A stretch of DNA of 64,000 bases from Alphaproteobacteria bacterium (lineage in GTDB: Bacteria; Pseudomonadota; Alphaproteobacteria; MPNO01; UBA830), in contig JAJEBT010000097.1 of NCBI GenBank assembly GCA_022822405.1, positions 37,850 through 101,849 of the forward strand. Reading direction: 5' to 3'. Position numbers and translations under genes: made by a program. Below are positions 1 to 9,897 of the stretch, in pieces; the stretch's first letter is position 1; every line of letters starts with the position of its first letter. The notes beneath the pieces were generated by a model. The model was not told the origin of the DNA and did not search any database. It saw only the letters and a list, made by a program, of their open reading frames with translations.

Positions 1-353
1 GGCGCGAAGGCCGCCTGTTCGCCGTCTTCCACGGGCCGGGCCTTGAGCACGATCTCCTCGGCGGGAATAGCGCCGGCGGCAAAGATCTGGCTCCAGCGGT
101 AACTGAACCAGCCGTTGCGCAGCACGAGACACTTGCGCCCGGTGGCGAACTGGCGCGCCACGGCCTCCATGCCGTAGGTGCCGCCGCCGGGAACGAAGAC
201 CACCGCGCGGCCATTGTACACTTGGCGCAGGACCGCCGAGACCTCGGTCATGACCGTCTGGAAACTGCGGGACATATGGTTCAGCGAGCGGTCGGTGAAG
301 ACCACCGAGTATTCGAGAAGGCCGTCCGGATCGATGTCGGTCAGTCCTGGCAT
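1..353 (-). CDS. Class V aminotransferase (alanine-glyoxylate aminotransferase-like), partial, C-terminus outside window
   Basis: Reverse-strand reading from cat at 351-353: MPGLTDIDPDGLLEYSVVFTDRSLNHMSRSFQTVMTEVSAVLRQVYNGRAVVFVPGGGTYGMEAVARQF...; PGGGTYGMEA fits the class V aminotransferase N-terminal region; open to window edge. Confidence 0.75.
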   Translation of the reverse strand, partial: MPGLTDIDPDGLLEYSVVFTDRSLNHMSRSFQTVMTEVSAVLRQVYNGRAVVFVPGGGTYGMEAVARQFATGRKCLVLRNGWFSYRWSQIFAAGAIPAEEIVLKARPVEDGEQAAFA

Positions 354-425
354 GTGCTGGTCGTCTCCCTGTCAGCGTGATGCGCTTCTTAGCGGATTGA
401 TGCCCGGAACGCCAGCCGCCGCGTC

Positions 426-1769
426 CTATTCGGCGGCTTGGCGGTCGGAGAAAAACCTGTTTTCGGGCCGGGGTAGACCCATAACCTCGCGCAGTGTCTG
501 GCCTTCGTAGGCCCGTCGAAACAGACCGCGATCCTGAAGTTCGGGGACCAGCCGGTCGACGACGTCATCGAGCCCCTGGGGCAGGAAGGGGAACATGATG
601 GTGAAGCCGTCGCTGCCGCGGGTCTCGAGCCATTCCTCCATCTCGTCGGCGACGGTGCGTGCGGTGCCGACCATCGCGAGGCCGGAATATCCGCCGAGGC
701 GCAGCGCGAGCTGTCGCACCGTCAGCCCGTCGCGCTCTGCGAGTGCGATCGCGCGCTCCCGCCCGGACTTCGTGGCGTTGCTCTCTGGAATGGGCGGCAG
801 CGGACCGTCGAGGTCGAAGCCGGAAGCATCGCACCCGAGCGCTATCGACAGCGAGGCGATCGCGCTTTCCTCGTGGACCAGGCTGTCTAGCCGCGCCCGC
901 TTGGCCCGCGCCTCCTCGACGCTGTCGCCGAGGATCACGAGGCAGGCCGGCATGATCTTGAGAAATTCGGGATTGCGTCCAACTGCCACCATGCGGCCCT
1001 TGACATCCTTGTAGAACGCCTGGCCTGCCTCAAGATGGGCTTGGGCAGCGAAGACGGCCTCCGCGGTCTCGGCTGCGAGCTGGCGTCCGGCGTCCGATCC
1101 TCCGGCCTGGACGATGACCGGCCAGCCCTGGATCGGGCGGGCGATGTTGAGCGGTCCGCGGACATTGAAGAACTCGCCATGGTGATCGAGAACGTGCATG
1201 CGGTCCGGTTCCATCAGGATGCCGCGCTCCTGGTCGCGGACAAAGGCGTTGTCCGCCCAGCTGTCCCAGAGGCCGGTCACCACGTCATGGAACTCGCGCG
1301 CCCGCCGGTAGCGGTCTCCGTGTTCCAGATGCTCTTCGCGCCCGAAATTTTTCGACGCGTCCGGATTCGAGGTGGTGACGATGTTCCAGCCGGCCCGCCC
1401 GCCGCTGAGGTGATCGAGCGAGGCGAACCGGCGCGCGATGTGGAATGGCTCATCGTAGGTTGTGGAGCCGGTTGCCAGCAGGCCTATGTGGTTGGTGATC
1501 ATTGCGAGCGCCGAGAGCAGCGTGAAGGGCTCGAACGAGGTCGGCGTGACCGAGCGGCGAAGGGCCTCGACCGGCATATTCAGGACGGCAAGGTGATCAG
1601 CGAGAAAGATGCCGTCGAACCGCGCCTCTTCCAGGCGGGTCGCGAAATACTTCATGTGCGTGAGGTTGAAGTTTGCGTCGGCATAAGCGCCCGGATAACG
1701 CCAGCCACCGGCGTGAATGGTCGCCGGGCGCATGAAGGCGTTCAGGTGAAGCTGGCGTGTGCCGTTCAT
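426..1769 (-). CDS. FMN-dependent monooxygenase, NtaA/SnaA/DszA (nitrilotriacetate monooxygenase component A-like) family
   Basis: ORF 426..1925; likely start MNGTRQLHLNAFMRPATIHAGGWRYPGAY at 1769; motifs FLADHLAVL, SGGRAGWNIVTTSNPDASKNFG typical of the family. Confidence 0.88.
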   Translation of the reverse strand: MNGTRQLHLNAFMRPATIHAGGWRYPGAYADANFNLTHMKYFATRLEEARFDGIFLADHLAVLNMPVEALRRSVTPTSFEPFTLLSALAMITNHIGLLATGSTTYDEPFHIARRFASLDHLSGGRAGWNIVTTSNPDASKNFGREEHLEHGDRYRRAREFHDVVTGLWDSWADNAFVRDQERGILMEPDRMHVLDHHGEFFNVRGPLNIARPIQGWPVIVQAGGSDAGRQLAAETAEAVFAAQAHLEAGQAFYKDVKGRMVAVGRNPEFLKIMPACLVILGDSVEEARAKRARLDSLVHEESAIASLSIALGCDASGFDLDGPLPPIPESNATKSGRERAIALAERDGLTVRQLALRLGGYSGLAMVGTARTVADEMEEWLETRGSDGFTIMFPFLPQGLDDVVDRLVPELQDRGLFRRAYEGQTLREVMGLPRPENRFFSDRQAAE

Positions 1770-2528
1770 TGCGGAAAGTCCTCCTCGCGATGCCGGAGCC
1801 GGGAGCCCGCGGAAGCGGGCGCAGGATGCGGAACGGTCCGGCCTCCGAATGCACAATATAGGTCGCCCGGACAGGAATTCCATCGTGCCGTCCGGGTAGC
1901 TCCGCAGACGGAGTTCCACCGACACTGCGGCGAATCCTGTTCCGCTCGAAACCGGTCGGTCTCGAGATCTATTCCGTATTAATCGGCGGCAGCGGCTGGT
2001 TGATTTCCACCGATGAGAACACCTGGTTCCGGCGCGGTCGGAAGGGCATTTTGGCCACGTCCGGCGAGGTCAGGACGATAGGTTCTGGCCCTGCACTCCG
2101 CAAGAGGCACCGGCCAACCAGAAGTCGGAACGTTTTCGCCAGGCTGCTGTCCAACCCGTCGAATCAGGGAGCCATCGGCAGCAGCGATGTAGGCTGGTCC
2201 TGCAGCCTATCGTCCGCAGAAGGGAGTCACACACCTGCGTGAACCTGTCCTGCACAACCATGGGGTGTCTGAGGACGGCGCCGTTTCGGAACTCGGACCG
2301 GGTGCGCGTCAGGCCCGTTGCGGTGCGGACCTGCGGCGGACTTTCTTGCGTGTCCCGATACAGACATCAACAATTGCCCGAGAAGGTGAATTCGGAATTC
2401 GAGGGTTTCTTGTCTGCCGGAGGGTCGGTTGCTAGTGTCACAGGGATTCAACCGGTGCAGGTGGACGAACGCTTGCGATTGCTGCCGCATGGTCGGGAGC
2501 ATGAATTGGGAAAAATCGGGAGGTCATC

Positions 2529-3743
2529 ATGAAGTATCTTCTCAAACTCACGTCGGTTGCGGCTCTCGTCGCCGCTGTCTCGGCTGCCGCGCCGCCTGCG
2601 GCCGCCAAGCTCGGCTCCTGCGATGATCCGATCACGCTGGGCACCACTATCTCCTCGACCGGACGCTATTCGACGCTGGCCGAGCGCTGGGCGGAAATGA
2701 CGCGGATCTTCGCCGAGGAGTTCAACAAGGATGGCGGCATCTTCATCAAGAGCTGCAACAAGAAGGTGCCTATCGAGTTCGTCATCTATGACGACCAGAG
2801 CGTGCCGTCGCTGGCGGTAACGCTCTATGAGAGGCTGGCGACGGTCGACAAGGTCGATTTCTTCGTCGGACCCGACTGGTCGGCGATGGGCTTCCCGGTG
2901 CCACCGGTCGCTGAGAAGCACAAGATCCCGATGGTGATGGCGAACGTCGCCGCGCCGCCGATCTTCAAGCGCGGTCTCAAATACATGTGGGGCACCCCGA
3001 TGCCGACTGTCCCCAACTGGTCGGTGACCTATTTCGATCTGCTGGCGGCTCAGAAATCACCGCCGAAGACGATCTATTTCATCACCCAGGACAACCCGAT
3101 CACCAAGGCAATCTCGGGCTTCTGGGTCAAGGCGGCCCAGGACCGCGGGCTCAAGCTGCTTGGCCACGAGCTGTTCTCCCAGGAACTCAAGGACTTCACC
3201 TCGCTGGTCCTCAAGCTCAGGATCGCGAAACCCGACATCATCTACATCTCGTCATTCGACGTGCCGTCGGTTCCGCTGATCCAGCAGATGCGGCGGCTCA
3301 AGACCAAGGCCAAGGACGTGCATCACACGATCCTCACCGGCGCGCTGGAGAAGCAACTCGGCAAGGATATCGAGGGCATGACCGGGGAGATCGCCTGGTA
3401 CCCGGGCGTGAAGGGCCCCTATAGCGAATTCGCCGAACGGGTCCTCGGCCGCGCCAAGATCGATATGTTCTACTACTGGTCGACGATGTCGCGTTTCGCC
3501 TCCTACCTGATCATGGTCCAGGCCATCGAGAAGGCCGGCGCGGTGGACCGCGAGGCCGTGAAGAAGGCGCTCTACAAGGGAAGTTTCAAGACGCCGATCG
3601 GCATCGTCGAGTTCGACGAGACCGGGTATGCCTACAAGAATGGCGCCATGACCAGCCAGATTCAGGACGGCAAGCTCGTCGTCGTGGCTCCGGCGGACAG
3701 GGCGACCGGCACCTTCAGGTATCCTTCTCCATCCTGGCAATGA
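2529..3743 (+). CDS. ABC transporter substrate-binding protein, branched-chain amino acid type (LivK-like)
   Basis: Signal peptide MKYLLKLTSVAALVAAVSAAAPPAAA, then ITLGTTISSTGRYSTLAERWAEM...; followed by liv permease/ATPase genes. Confidence 0.9.
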   Translation: MKYLLKLTSVAALVAAVSAAAPPAAAKLGSCDDPITLGTTISSTGRYSTLAERWAEMTRIFAEEFNKDGGIFIKSCNKKVPIEFVIYDDQSVPSLAVTLYERLATVDKVDFFVGPDWSAMGFPVPPVAEKHKIPMVMANVAAPPIFKRGLKYMWGTPMPTVPNWSVTYFDLLAAQKSPPKTIYFITQDNPITKAISGFWVKAAQDRGLKLLGHELFSQELKDFTSLVLKLRIAKPDIIYISSFDVPSVPLIQQMRRLKTKAKDVHHTILTGALEKQLGKDIEGMTGEIAWYPGVKGPYSEFAERVLGRAKIDMFYYWSTMSRFASYLIMVQAIEKAGAVDREAVKKALYKGSFKTPIGIVEFDETGYAYKNGAMTSQIQDGKLVVVAPADRATGTFRYPSPSWQ

Positions 3744-3774
3744 ACGCCGCGCGGCGGGATCCCTCGCCTTCTTT

Positions 3775-3804
3775 CCTGCCTGCCGCCTTCGGGCGGCGGG
3801 CAGG
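3775..3804 (+). terminator. GC-rich 13-bp hairpin with UUCG tetraloop between binding-protein and permease genes (attenuator/stabiliser)
   Basis: CCTGCCTGCCGCC-TTCG-GGCGGCGGGCAGG, one G:U pair; no U-tract follows. Confidence 0.6.
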
Positions 3805-3838
3805 GGGAGCGGTTGCCGCCGCAGCTGGGCACTGACTT

Positions 3839-4717
3839 ATGACGATTGACATATTTTTGCAAATTCTTGTCGGCGGACTGCTGCTCGGCGGGCTCTATGC
3901 CCTGGTCGCGTTTGGCCTGTCCCTGATCTACGGGGTGGCCCAGATCCTGAACTTCGCCCACGGTACGCTGCTCGCCGTCGGTGGGGTTGCTGCGGCCGCG
4001 ATTTTTGCGGCGACGGCTTGGCATCCGCTGGTCCTCATCATGCTGCTGGTGCCGGTCTTTCTCGTCTTCGGCTTCTACTTCTACCGGACCATGCTGCGGC
4101 CCCTGATGGGGCGCAACCATTTCGAATACATGGTCGGCTCGGTTCTGGTCACCGTTGGCGCGCTGCTCATCCTGTCGGATTTCGCGGCCTGGCTCGCGGG
4201 GCCGTCGCCGAAGAACATTCCCGTAGAGTTCGAGATCATCGAGCTTGGTGAGGTGCTCGTGACCACGACCCAAGCCTACATCCTGATCGGCATCGTGATC
4301 CTGACGGTGATCCTGCACATGTTCATCAGCAGGTCCTGGTTCGGACGCGCGATGCGCGCGGTCACCCAGGACCATGTCGGGGCGGCGATCTGCGGTGTCC
4401 GGGCGAGCTGGGTCCATGCCGGCACCTTCGCCTTTGGCTCGGCGATCGTGGCCATCGCTGCCGTACTCTACACGATGCTCTTCCCTGTCGATCCGTATGT
4501 CGGGCTCTCGCTGACCGTGAAGGCGTTCACCATCATCATTCTCGGCGGCATCGGAAACCTTGTCGGCGCGTTGTTCGCGGGCATCTTCCTCGGTATCGCG
4601 GAGAGCCTCACCTCCTTCTTTTGGGCGACGCAATGGGCGCCGGCCATCAGCATCATCCTGTTGCTGGTCATCCTCGTGCTGTTTCCGCGAGGCTTCTTGA
4701 ACAGGAGATCGCAATGA
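3839..4717 (+). CDS. Branched-chain amino acid ABC transporter permease LivH-type
   Basis: MTIDIFLQILVGGLLLGGLYALVAFGLSLIYGVAQILNFAHG...; ILGGIGNLVGALFAGIFLGI. Confidence 0.92.
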   Translation: MTIDIFLQILVGGLLLGGLYALVAFGLSLIYGVAQILNFAHGTLLAVGGVAAAAIFAATAWHPLVLIMLLVPVFLVFGFYFYRTMLRPLMGRNHFEYMVGSVLVTVGALLILSDFAAWLAGPSPKNIPVEFEIIELGEVLVTTTQAYILIGIVILTVILHMFISRSWFGRAMRAVTQDHVGAAICGVRASWVHAGTFAFGSAIVAIAAVLYTMLFPVDPYVGLSLTVKAFTIIILGGIGNLVGALFAGIFLGIAESLTSFFWATQWAPAISIILLLVILVLFPRGFLNRRSQ

Positions 4718-6456
4718 GGATCACCGCTCCGCAGGTGCTGGTGGCGATTTGCCTTGTCGCGCTGCTCGTCGTCCCGACTTTCAGCGGCGCCTACCTGACG
4801 GACTTCCTGTTCACGCTGATGATCGCTTTCGTGTTGGCGCAGAGTTGGGACTGGATTGGTGGCGAAGCCGGATACATCAACCTCGCGCACTACACCTTCT
4901 TCGGGATTGGGGCCTATGCCTTCTGCCTGGCACTGGTTGGCGGTGTGCCGATTATTCTCTGCTTCGCGGTCGCCCTTGTGGTCACCGTGATTATCGCCGT
5001 CCTGCTCAGCTTTCCGCTCTTTCGCCTCCACGGCGACTATTTCGCGTTTGCGACGCTGGCCATGCTGCCGCTTTCGGAACTGCTCGCGCATAATTTCGAG
5101 TTCACGGGCGGCGCCGACGGCGTGATCCTGCCGCCCGAATATGTGCTCTTCGAGGCCTACTACATCGCCATCGGGCTGGTGGTCGCGGCCGTCACCGTTA
5201 CCGTCTGGATCAACCGCGTGAGGTTCGGCTACGCGCTCAAGGGAATCCGCAACGACGAGGAGGCTGCCGAGATCTGCGGCATCCGCATCTTTCCGGAAAA
5301 GGCCAAGGTGCTGGCGCTGAGCGCCGGCCTTGCCGCACTGGCCGGCGCGGTGTCGGGCTGGAAATTGAGCTTCATCGACCCGCCGACCGTGTTCGGCCTT
5401 GATGTCGCCCTTGTTCCCCTCGCGATGGCGCTGCTCGGTGGATCGGGCCTGCTTTGGGGACCGGTAGCCGGCGTCCTCATTCTCGGCACCCTGAACCAGA
5501 TCCTCGTGATCAACATGCCCTTCCTGCAGATCGCGGTCTTCGGGATGGTGCTTCTGCTCATTGGACGCTTCATGCCCGGCGGACTGCTGCGCTCGGGCCC
5601 GGTGCGGAATTCCCGCGTATTCGGTTTCCTCGGGCGTGAGCACTACGAGCGCGTGCCGGTGGTCGACGCGGAAAGTGACGAACTGTCACTTTCCGAACAG
5701 GCGTTCGATCCCGAGCGGGTGATCCTCGAATGCCGCGACCTTACAATGGCGTTCGGCGGCAACATTGCCGTCGACAACGTCAACCTCACAGTCCGCCAGG
5801 GCGAGATCATCGGGCTTGTCGGCACCAACGGGTCAGGCAAGACGACGCTGTTCAACTGCGTCTCGAAGATCTGGGAGCCCAAGGCTGGCGACATCATGTT
5901 CGACGGGGAGAGTCTGCTCGGGGAGCGCCGGGATGCCGTCTCGCGCATGGGAATCGGGCGGACGTACCAGATTCCGCGACCGTTTTCGGATCTCACCGTG
6001 CAGGAGAACATCGCGGTTCCGATCATGTTCCGCGAGGCCCGCGCTATCGCTCTTTCCGACGCCCTGGCGCGCGCCAGGGCGTTCGCCGCCTATGCGGGTC
6101 TCGAGGATCAGTTGACCATGCGTGCAGACACGCTCAACCTTCAGCAGAAGAAGGCGCTGGAATTTGCTCGCGCCCTGGCCTGTCGGCCCCGGCTCCTGCT
6201 CGTCGACGAGGTCGCCTCCGGCCTGACTCCGGCGGAGGTGAGGAGATTCGTCGACCATATCCGCGAAATGCGCGACCGCTACGGGATGACGGTGATCTGG
6301 GTCGAGCACATCTTCTCGGCGCTTTCGCAGGTCGTCGACCGGGTGGTCGTCATGGAGCAGGGCCACATCATCGCCGATGGCCCGCTCGACGAAATCGTCA
6401 CCGACGAAAAGGTGCTCAAGGCCTATCTGGGCTCGTCTGTCGAGGAGCGCGAGTGA
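4714..6456 (+). CDS. Fused LivM permease / LivG ATP-binding protein
   Basis: ATGA overlap with livH; N-terminal LivM (GEAGYINLAHYTFFGIGAYAF) then ABC ATPase (GLVGTNGSGKTTLFN Walker A, LLLVDEVASGL Walker B) in one open frame. Confidence 0.92.
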   Translation: MRITAPQVLVAICLVALLVVPTFSGAYLTDFLFTLMIAFVLAQSWDWIGGEAGYINLAHYTFFGIGAYAFCLALVGGVPIILCFAVALVVTVIIAVLLSFPLFRLHGDYFAFATLAMLPLSELLAHNFEFTGGADGVILPPEYVLFEAYYIAIGLVVAAVTVTVWINRVRFGYALKGIRNDEEAAEICGIRIFPEKAKVLALSAGLAALAGAVSGWKLSFIDPPTVFGLDVALVPLAMALLGGSGLLWGPVAGVLILGTLNQILVINMPFLQIAVFGMVLLLIGRFMPGGLLRSGPVRNSRVFGFLGREHYERVPVVDAESDELSLSEQAFDPERVILECRDLTMAFGGNIAVDNVNLTVRQGEIIGLVGTNGSGKTTLFNCVSKIWEPKAGDIMFDGESLLGERRDAVSRMGIGRTYQIPRPFSDLTVQENIAVPIMFREARAIALSDALARARAFAAYAGLEDQLTMRADTLNLQQKKALEFARALACRPRLLLVDEVASGLTPAEVRRFVDHIREMRDRYGMTVIWVEHIFSALSQVVDRVVVMEQGHIIADGPLDEIVTDEKVLKAYLGSSVEERE

Positions 6457-7163
6457 TGCTGGAGGTTTCCGGACTTGCCGTGGATCACGGGAAGCTGCGG
6501 GCGATCTGGGACGTGAGCTTTCGCGTCGAGGAGGGTGCGCGGGTCGGTCTGCTCGGGGCCAACGGCGCCGGAAAGTCGACGACGCTCGGCGCGGTCATCG
6601 GCCTCTATCCGGTTGCAGAGGGCGCGATCCTCTACGGTGAGCGCTCGCTCGTGGGCGCCAGCACGCCACAGAATGTCGATGACGGAATCGCGCTGGTTCC
6701 CGAGGGGCGCCGGATCTTCGCCGAGATGACGGTGCGTGAGAACCTGGAGATGGGGGCTTACACGCCGGGAGCGAGGAAACGGGTATCGGAGGGGCTTTCG
6801 CGGGCATTCGAGTTGTTTCCGGTTCTGGACGAGAAGCAGGCGGACCGCGCAGGGACGCTCTCAGGCGGGCAACAGCAGATGCTTGCGATCGGTCGCGCCC
6901 TGATGTCCGGCCCCCGCCTGATGCTCCTCGATGAGCCGTTCCTCGGCGTGGCACCGATCTTGGTCGAGGAAGTGATGGCGGCGCTCAACCGGCTCGCCGA
7001 TGATGGCGTCACATTCCTGCTGGTCGAGCAGAACATTCACCGCGCGTTCGACTTCGTACAGTACGCCTATGTCATCGAGAACGGGCGCACTGTGCTGGAC
7101 GGCGCCCGGGACGAGCTGCTTGGTGATCCGGAGTTCAGCAACAAGTTCCTCGGGCTCGACTGA
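6456..7163 (+). CDS. Branched-chain amino acid ABC transporter ATP-binding protein LivF-type
   Basis: MLEVSGLAVDHGKLRAIWDVSF..GLLGANGAGKSTTLGAV; LSGGQQQMLAIGRALMSGPRLMLLDEP; TGATG overlap with previous gene. Confidence 0.93.
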   Translation: MLEVSGLAVDHGKLRAIWDVSFRVEEGARVGLLGANGAGKSTTLGAVIGLYPVAEGAILYGERSLVGASTPQNVDDGIALVPEGRRIFAEMTVRENLEMGAYTPGARKRVSEGLSRAFELFPVLDEKQADRAGTLSGGQQQMLAIGRALMSGPRLMLLDEPFLGVAPILVEEVMAALNRLADDGVTFLLVEQNIHRAFDFVQYAYVIENGRTVLDGARDELLGDPEFSNKFLGLD

Positions 7164-7646
7164 TCTCCGGTCTAGCGCAGGCGCGTCGGGCACGGGGCTG
7201 CGTTTTCAGAACATGGTCCAACGCAAGCGCGTCAAGCCGGTTTGCCAGCCGTGCGGCATGGGCTTCGGCCCGTACCGCTACCGACCGTTCGATGGTGCAA
7301 TCAGGGATGTCCTCGAACCGGGCAATCGTGGCGGGTGAATGGACGACCGGCGTCATGAATTGCGACGGGTGTGCTGCCGCTTTGAGTTGTGTCAAATATT
7401 CTCTCCAAATTCGATCGTGCCCGGAAACTCGGCCCTTCTGCGGCTACGAACCTTCCACCGACGTTAACGTTGCATAGTTGCTGAAAGCAATGTCGCGGGA
7501 GTATTCGGCGCGCGGCGACCGTGCTAGAAGGAGCGCCATGGGAACGCAGTGTCCGAGATATGGTGCCACGTCGCGCGTTCCGGGCCCTTCGTGGCGCTTG
7601 ACATGCCTCTGCCGGGAGGTTCCCGGCGAGGATGGGAGATAGTGCC

Positions 7647-8132
7647 ATGTCAGTCTTCAAGATATCGGTCGGCACCGCCGGCGTGCTGCTCGCCGCGTTC
7701 CTCGGCGTCGCCGCGGCGGCCCCGGAGCGGGTTGCCGACGAACAGGAAGCGAAGAAGGTCCAAGGGGAGCGGAGCGCGGCCATGAAATCCATGGGCGGTG
7801 CAATGCGGACGCTCAAGTTCTACACGGCCGGCCGCGGCTCGGCCGAGGACGCCGCGAAGGCGGCATCTTTGATCGCCAAGACAGCGGCGACGATACCGTC
7901 CCTGTTTCCGGCGGGAACCGGCATGGACGTGCTGTCCGATTCAGAATCAAAGCCGGAGATCTGGCAGCAGTGGGACGCGTTCGCAAAGGCCGCGAAGACG
8001 CTCAAGGGCAAGGCCGCGGTCTTGGCCGCCGCGCTTGCGGCGGGCGACAAGGACAAGGTCGGTGCCGCGTTCGCCGATGTGGGCAGGGGTGGTTGCGCGG
8101 GCTGCCACCGGGTGTTCCGCCAGAAACGCTGA
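7647..8132 (+). CDS. Class II cytochrome c (cytochrome c')
   Basis: Signal peptide, four-helix-type sequence, C-terminal CAGCH heme motif (GRGGCAGCHRVFRQKR). Confidence 0.88.
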   Translation: MSVFKISVGTAGVLLAAFLGVAAAAPERVADEQEAKKVQGERSAAMKSMGGAMRTLKFYTAGRGSAEDAAKAASLIAKTAATIPSLFPAGTGMDVLSDSESKPEIWQQWDAFAKAAKTLKGKAAVLAAALAAGDKDKVGAAFADVGRGGCAGCHRVFRQKR

Positions 8133-8195
8133 GCCTGGCTGCGGCCGGGAACAGCGTCGCCGCCGACAGAACGAAAATCGGATGCCGCGGCGGAC

Positions 8196-8897
8196 CTACA
8201 GCACGCGCGAGGCCAGTTCGATTCCGCCGACGACCGCGACGACGGCAACCGCGAGGACCAGGAGCGCCCGGCTGTCGGGAGCGAAGCGCGGCGCCTCGAA
8301 TTTCTCCGCAACATCGGCGTGCCCGGTCACCATTGGGCCGGTGAGGTTTTCCCGCTTGTAGAGGAGGTGGAACGCAACCGCGGCGAGATGCAGGCCGACG
8401 AGCACGAGCAGGATGTCGACGACCAGTCCATGCAGCTCTGCGGCCTCACGAGCGAGATCATAGGTCACGAGGAAGGATAGCGGGCCTTCGTGCAGCCCGT
8501 CGACATCGGCCGCGAACAGACCGAGGCCGGTCTGCGCGAGGAGTGCCGCCAGCATCGCCAGGACCGAGAGGCCGCCGAGCGGATTGTGGCCGGCATGGCG
8601 GTCCGGTTCGCGGCGAAACACGACGCGAAGATAGGCCGCAATCTCGGCGGGCGAACGGACGAGGCGGCGCAACCGGGAGGTCTCGCTGCCGATAAGGCCC
8701 CAGAGTACCCGTGCGACGACGAGTACCAGGAGTGCCTGGCCAGCGACAATGTGAATGTCGAAACGCTCCTGGCGTCCGCTGATGAAGCACACCACGAACA
8801 GGATGACTAGCAACCAGTGAAAGATCCGGGTCGGGCGGTCCCAGACCCGGATTCGTCGTGTCGCGTCCTTCCCTTCACCGGGTTTTCCAGCACCCAT
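8196..8897 (-). CDS. Cytochrome b561-like (b-type di-heme membrane) protein
   Basis: RIRVWDRPTRIFHWLLVILFVVCFISGRQERFDIHIVAGQALLVLVVARVLWGLIGSETSRL; convergent with cytochrome c' gene. Confidence 0.85.
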   Translation of the reverse strand: MGAGKPGEGKDATRRIRVWDRPTRIFHWLLVILFVVCFISGRQERFDIHIVAGQALLVLVVARVLWGLIGSETSRLRRLVRSPAEIAAYLRVVFRREPDRHAGHNPLGGLSVLAMLAALLAQTGLGLFAADVDGLHEGPLSFLVTYDLAREAAELHGLVVDILLVLVGLHLAAVAFHLLYKRENLTGPMVTGHADVAEKFEAPRFAPDSRALLVLAVAVVAVVGGIELASRVL

Positions 8898-8911
8898 GCC
8901 TTGCGTCACGT

Positions 8912-9556
8912 TCAGGCCGCCTCTGCAAATTGCGTCTGGATCTCTTTTTCGAATGCGAGCAGCTTCTGGACGCTCGCCCGCAAATGCATCCGGTCGAAAT
9001 GCGCCTGGCAGTTCCCGAAGGGTGACAGGTCGAGACCGAATTGTGTGGCCCGTCGGAAGCACCAGAAGAAGTGCGCGTCGGGCGCCGTGAAATGATCGAA
9101 GAAATGGTCGCGCCCGTCGAGAAGCCTGTCCGCGATCTCGAAATTTTCGTATATCGCTTCGGCTGCTGCGCGCCTGATATCATCGGCTGCTTCCCGGAGC
9201 TGGCATACTCTCGATGGCGCATTGATGCGACTCAGGAACGGGTGAATGCCGCCGGAGCACCAGGACAGCATTGATACTGCCTGGAGTTCGAGCCACGGAT
9301 CCTCGGGCAGGATCTGGGCCTCGGGAAAGGTGCGCGCCACCCATTGGTGGATTGCCACGTTCTCGGTCAATTTCCTGCCGTCAACTATGAGCAGCGGCAC
9401 CTTGTGCTTCGGGTTGATCGCCAGATACTCCGGTGACTTGTGCTGTTCCTTCTTGAAATCGAGTGCTTCTACCTCGAATTCGGCGCCAGCCTCGGTGAGC
9501 GTGACGTAGGGCGCGAGAGCGCAGGTTATGGGCGCGTAGTAGAGCTTGATGTTCAT
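8912..9556 (-). CDS. Glutathione S-transferase family protein
   Basis: MNIKLYYAPITCALAPYVTLTEAGAEFEVEALDFKKEQHKSPEYLAINPKHKVPLLIVDGRKLTENVAIHQWVA. Confidence 0.9.
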   Translation of the reverse strand: MNIKLYYAPITCALAPYVTLTEAGAEFEVEALDFKKEQHKSPEYLAINPKHKVPLLIVDGRKLTENVAIHQWVARTFPEAQILPEDPWLELQAVSMLSWCSGGIHPFLSRINAPSRVCQLREAADDIRRAAAEAIYENFEIADRLLDGRDHFFDHFTAPDAHFFWCFRRATQFGLDLSPFGNCQAHFDRMHLRASVQKLLAFEKEIQTQFAEAA

Positions 9557-9897
9557 CGGTGTCTCCTTGATGATTGAAGTGCGCGGATCGCTGGCAGCGT
9601 AGCTGCTCGGGAGCCGCGACAGCGTTGCGCTCGGTGTTCCGTCATAGAACCCGGGAAGCGCCGGGAACGCAACCCGGGCAGGCACGGCGCCTGCCATCCG
9701 TCGGCGGTGCCCGGAGGGCGCTGCATCAGTCGGGTGTTCGGAGGTGAGGGGGCGAAGGCCGGGCACAAGGCTCCTAGCCCGGGCGAGCCAGACCTCCGGA
9801 TCGGGGTCTGGTAGGTGGTCACAGGTGAAGTTCTTTGCACGGTTCGGTCAGGGTGCGGCCGGATTCGCGAAGTTGCCCGGGACCGGAATGCGAAACT

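Noticed and set aside
1970-2528. Small ORFs (2000..2242, 2227..2502, 2239..2532) in the gap before the substrate-binding protein
   Set aside because: Overlap one another on both strands, no recognisable motifs; treated as intergenic
4468-5643. 391-aa antisense ORF opposite livM and similar long reverse ORFs (e.g. 3662..4714, 12942..14516, 16540-region reverse frames)
   Set aside because: Low-complexity, charged shadow-ORF composition produced by high-GC third-codon bias opposite well-supported genes
7461-7470. 10-bp perfect palindrome ACGTTAACGT upstream of cytochrome c' gene
   Set aside because: Too short and isolated to support a regulatory claim
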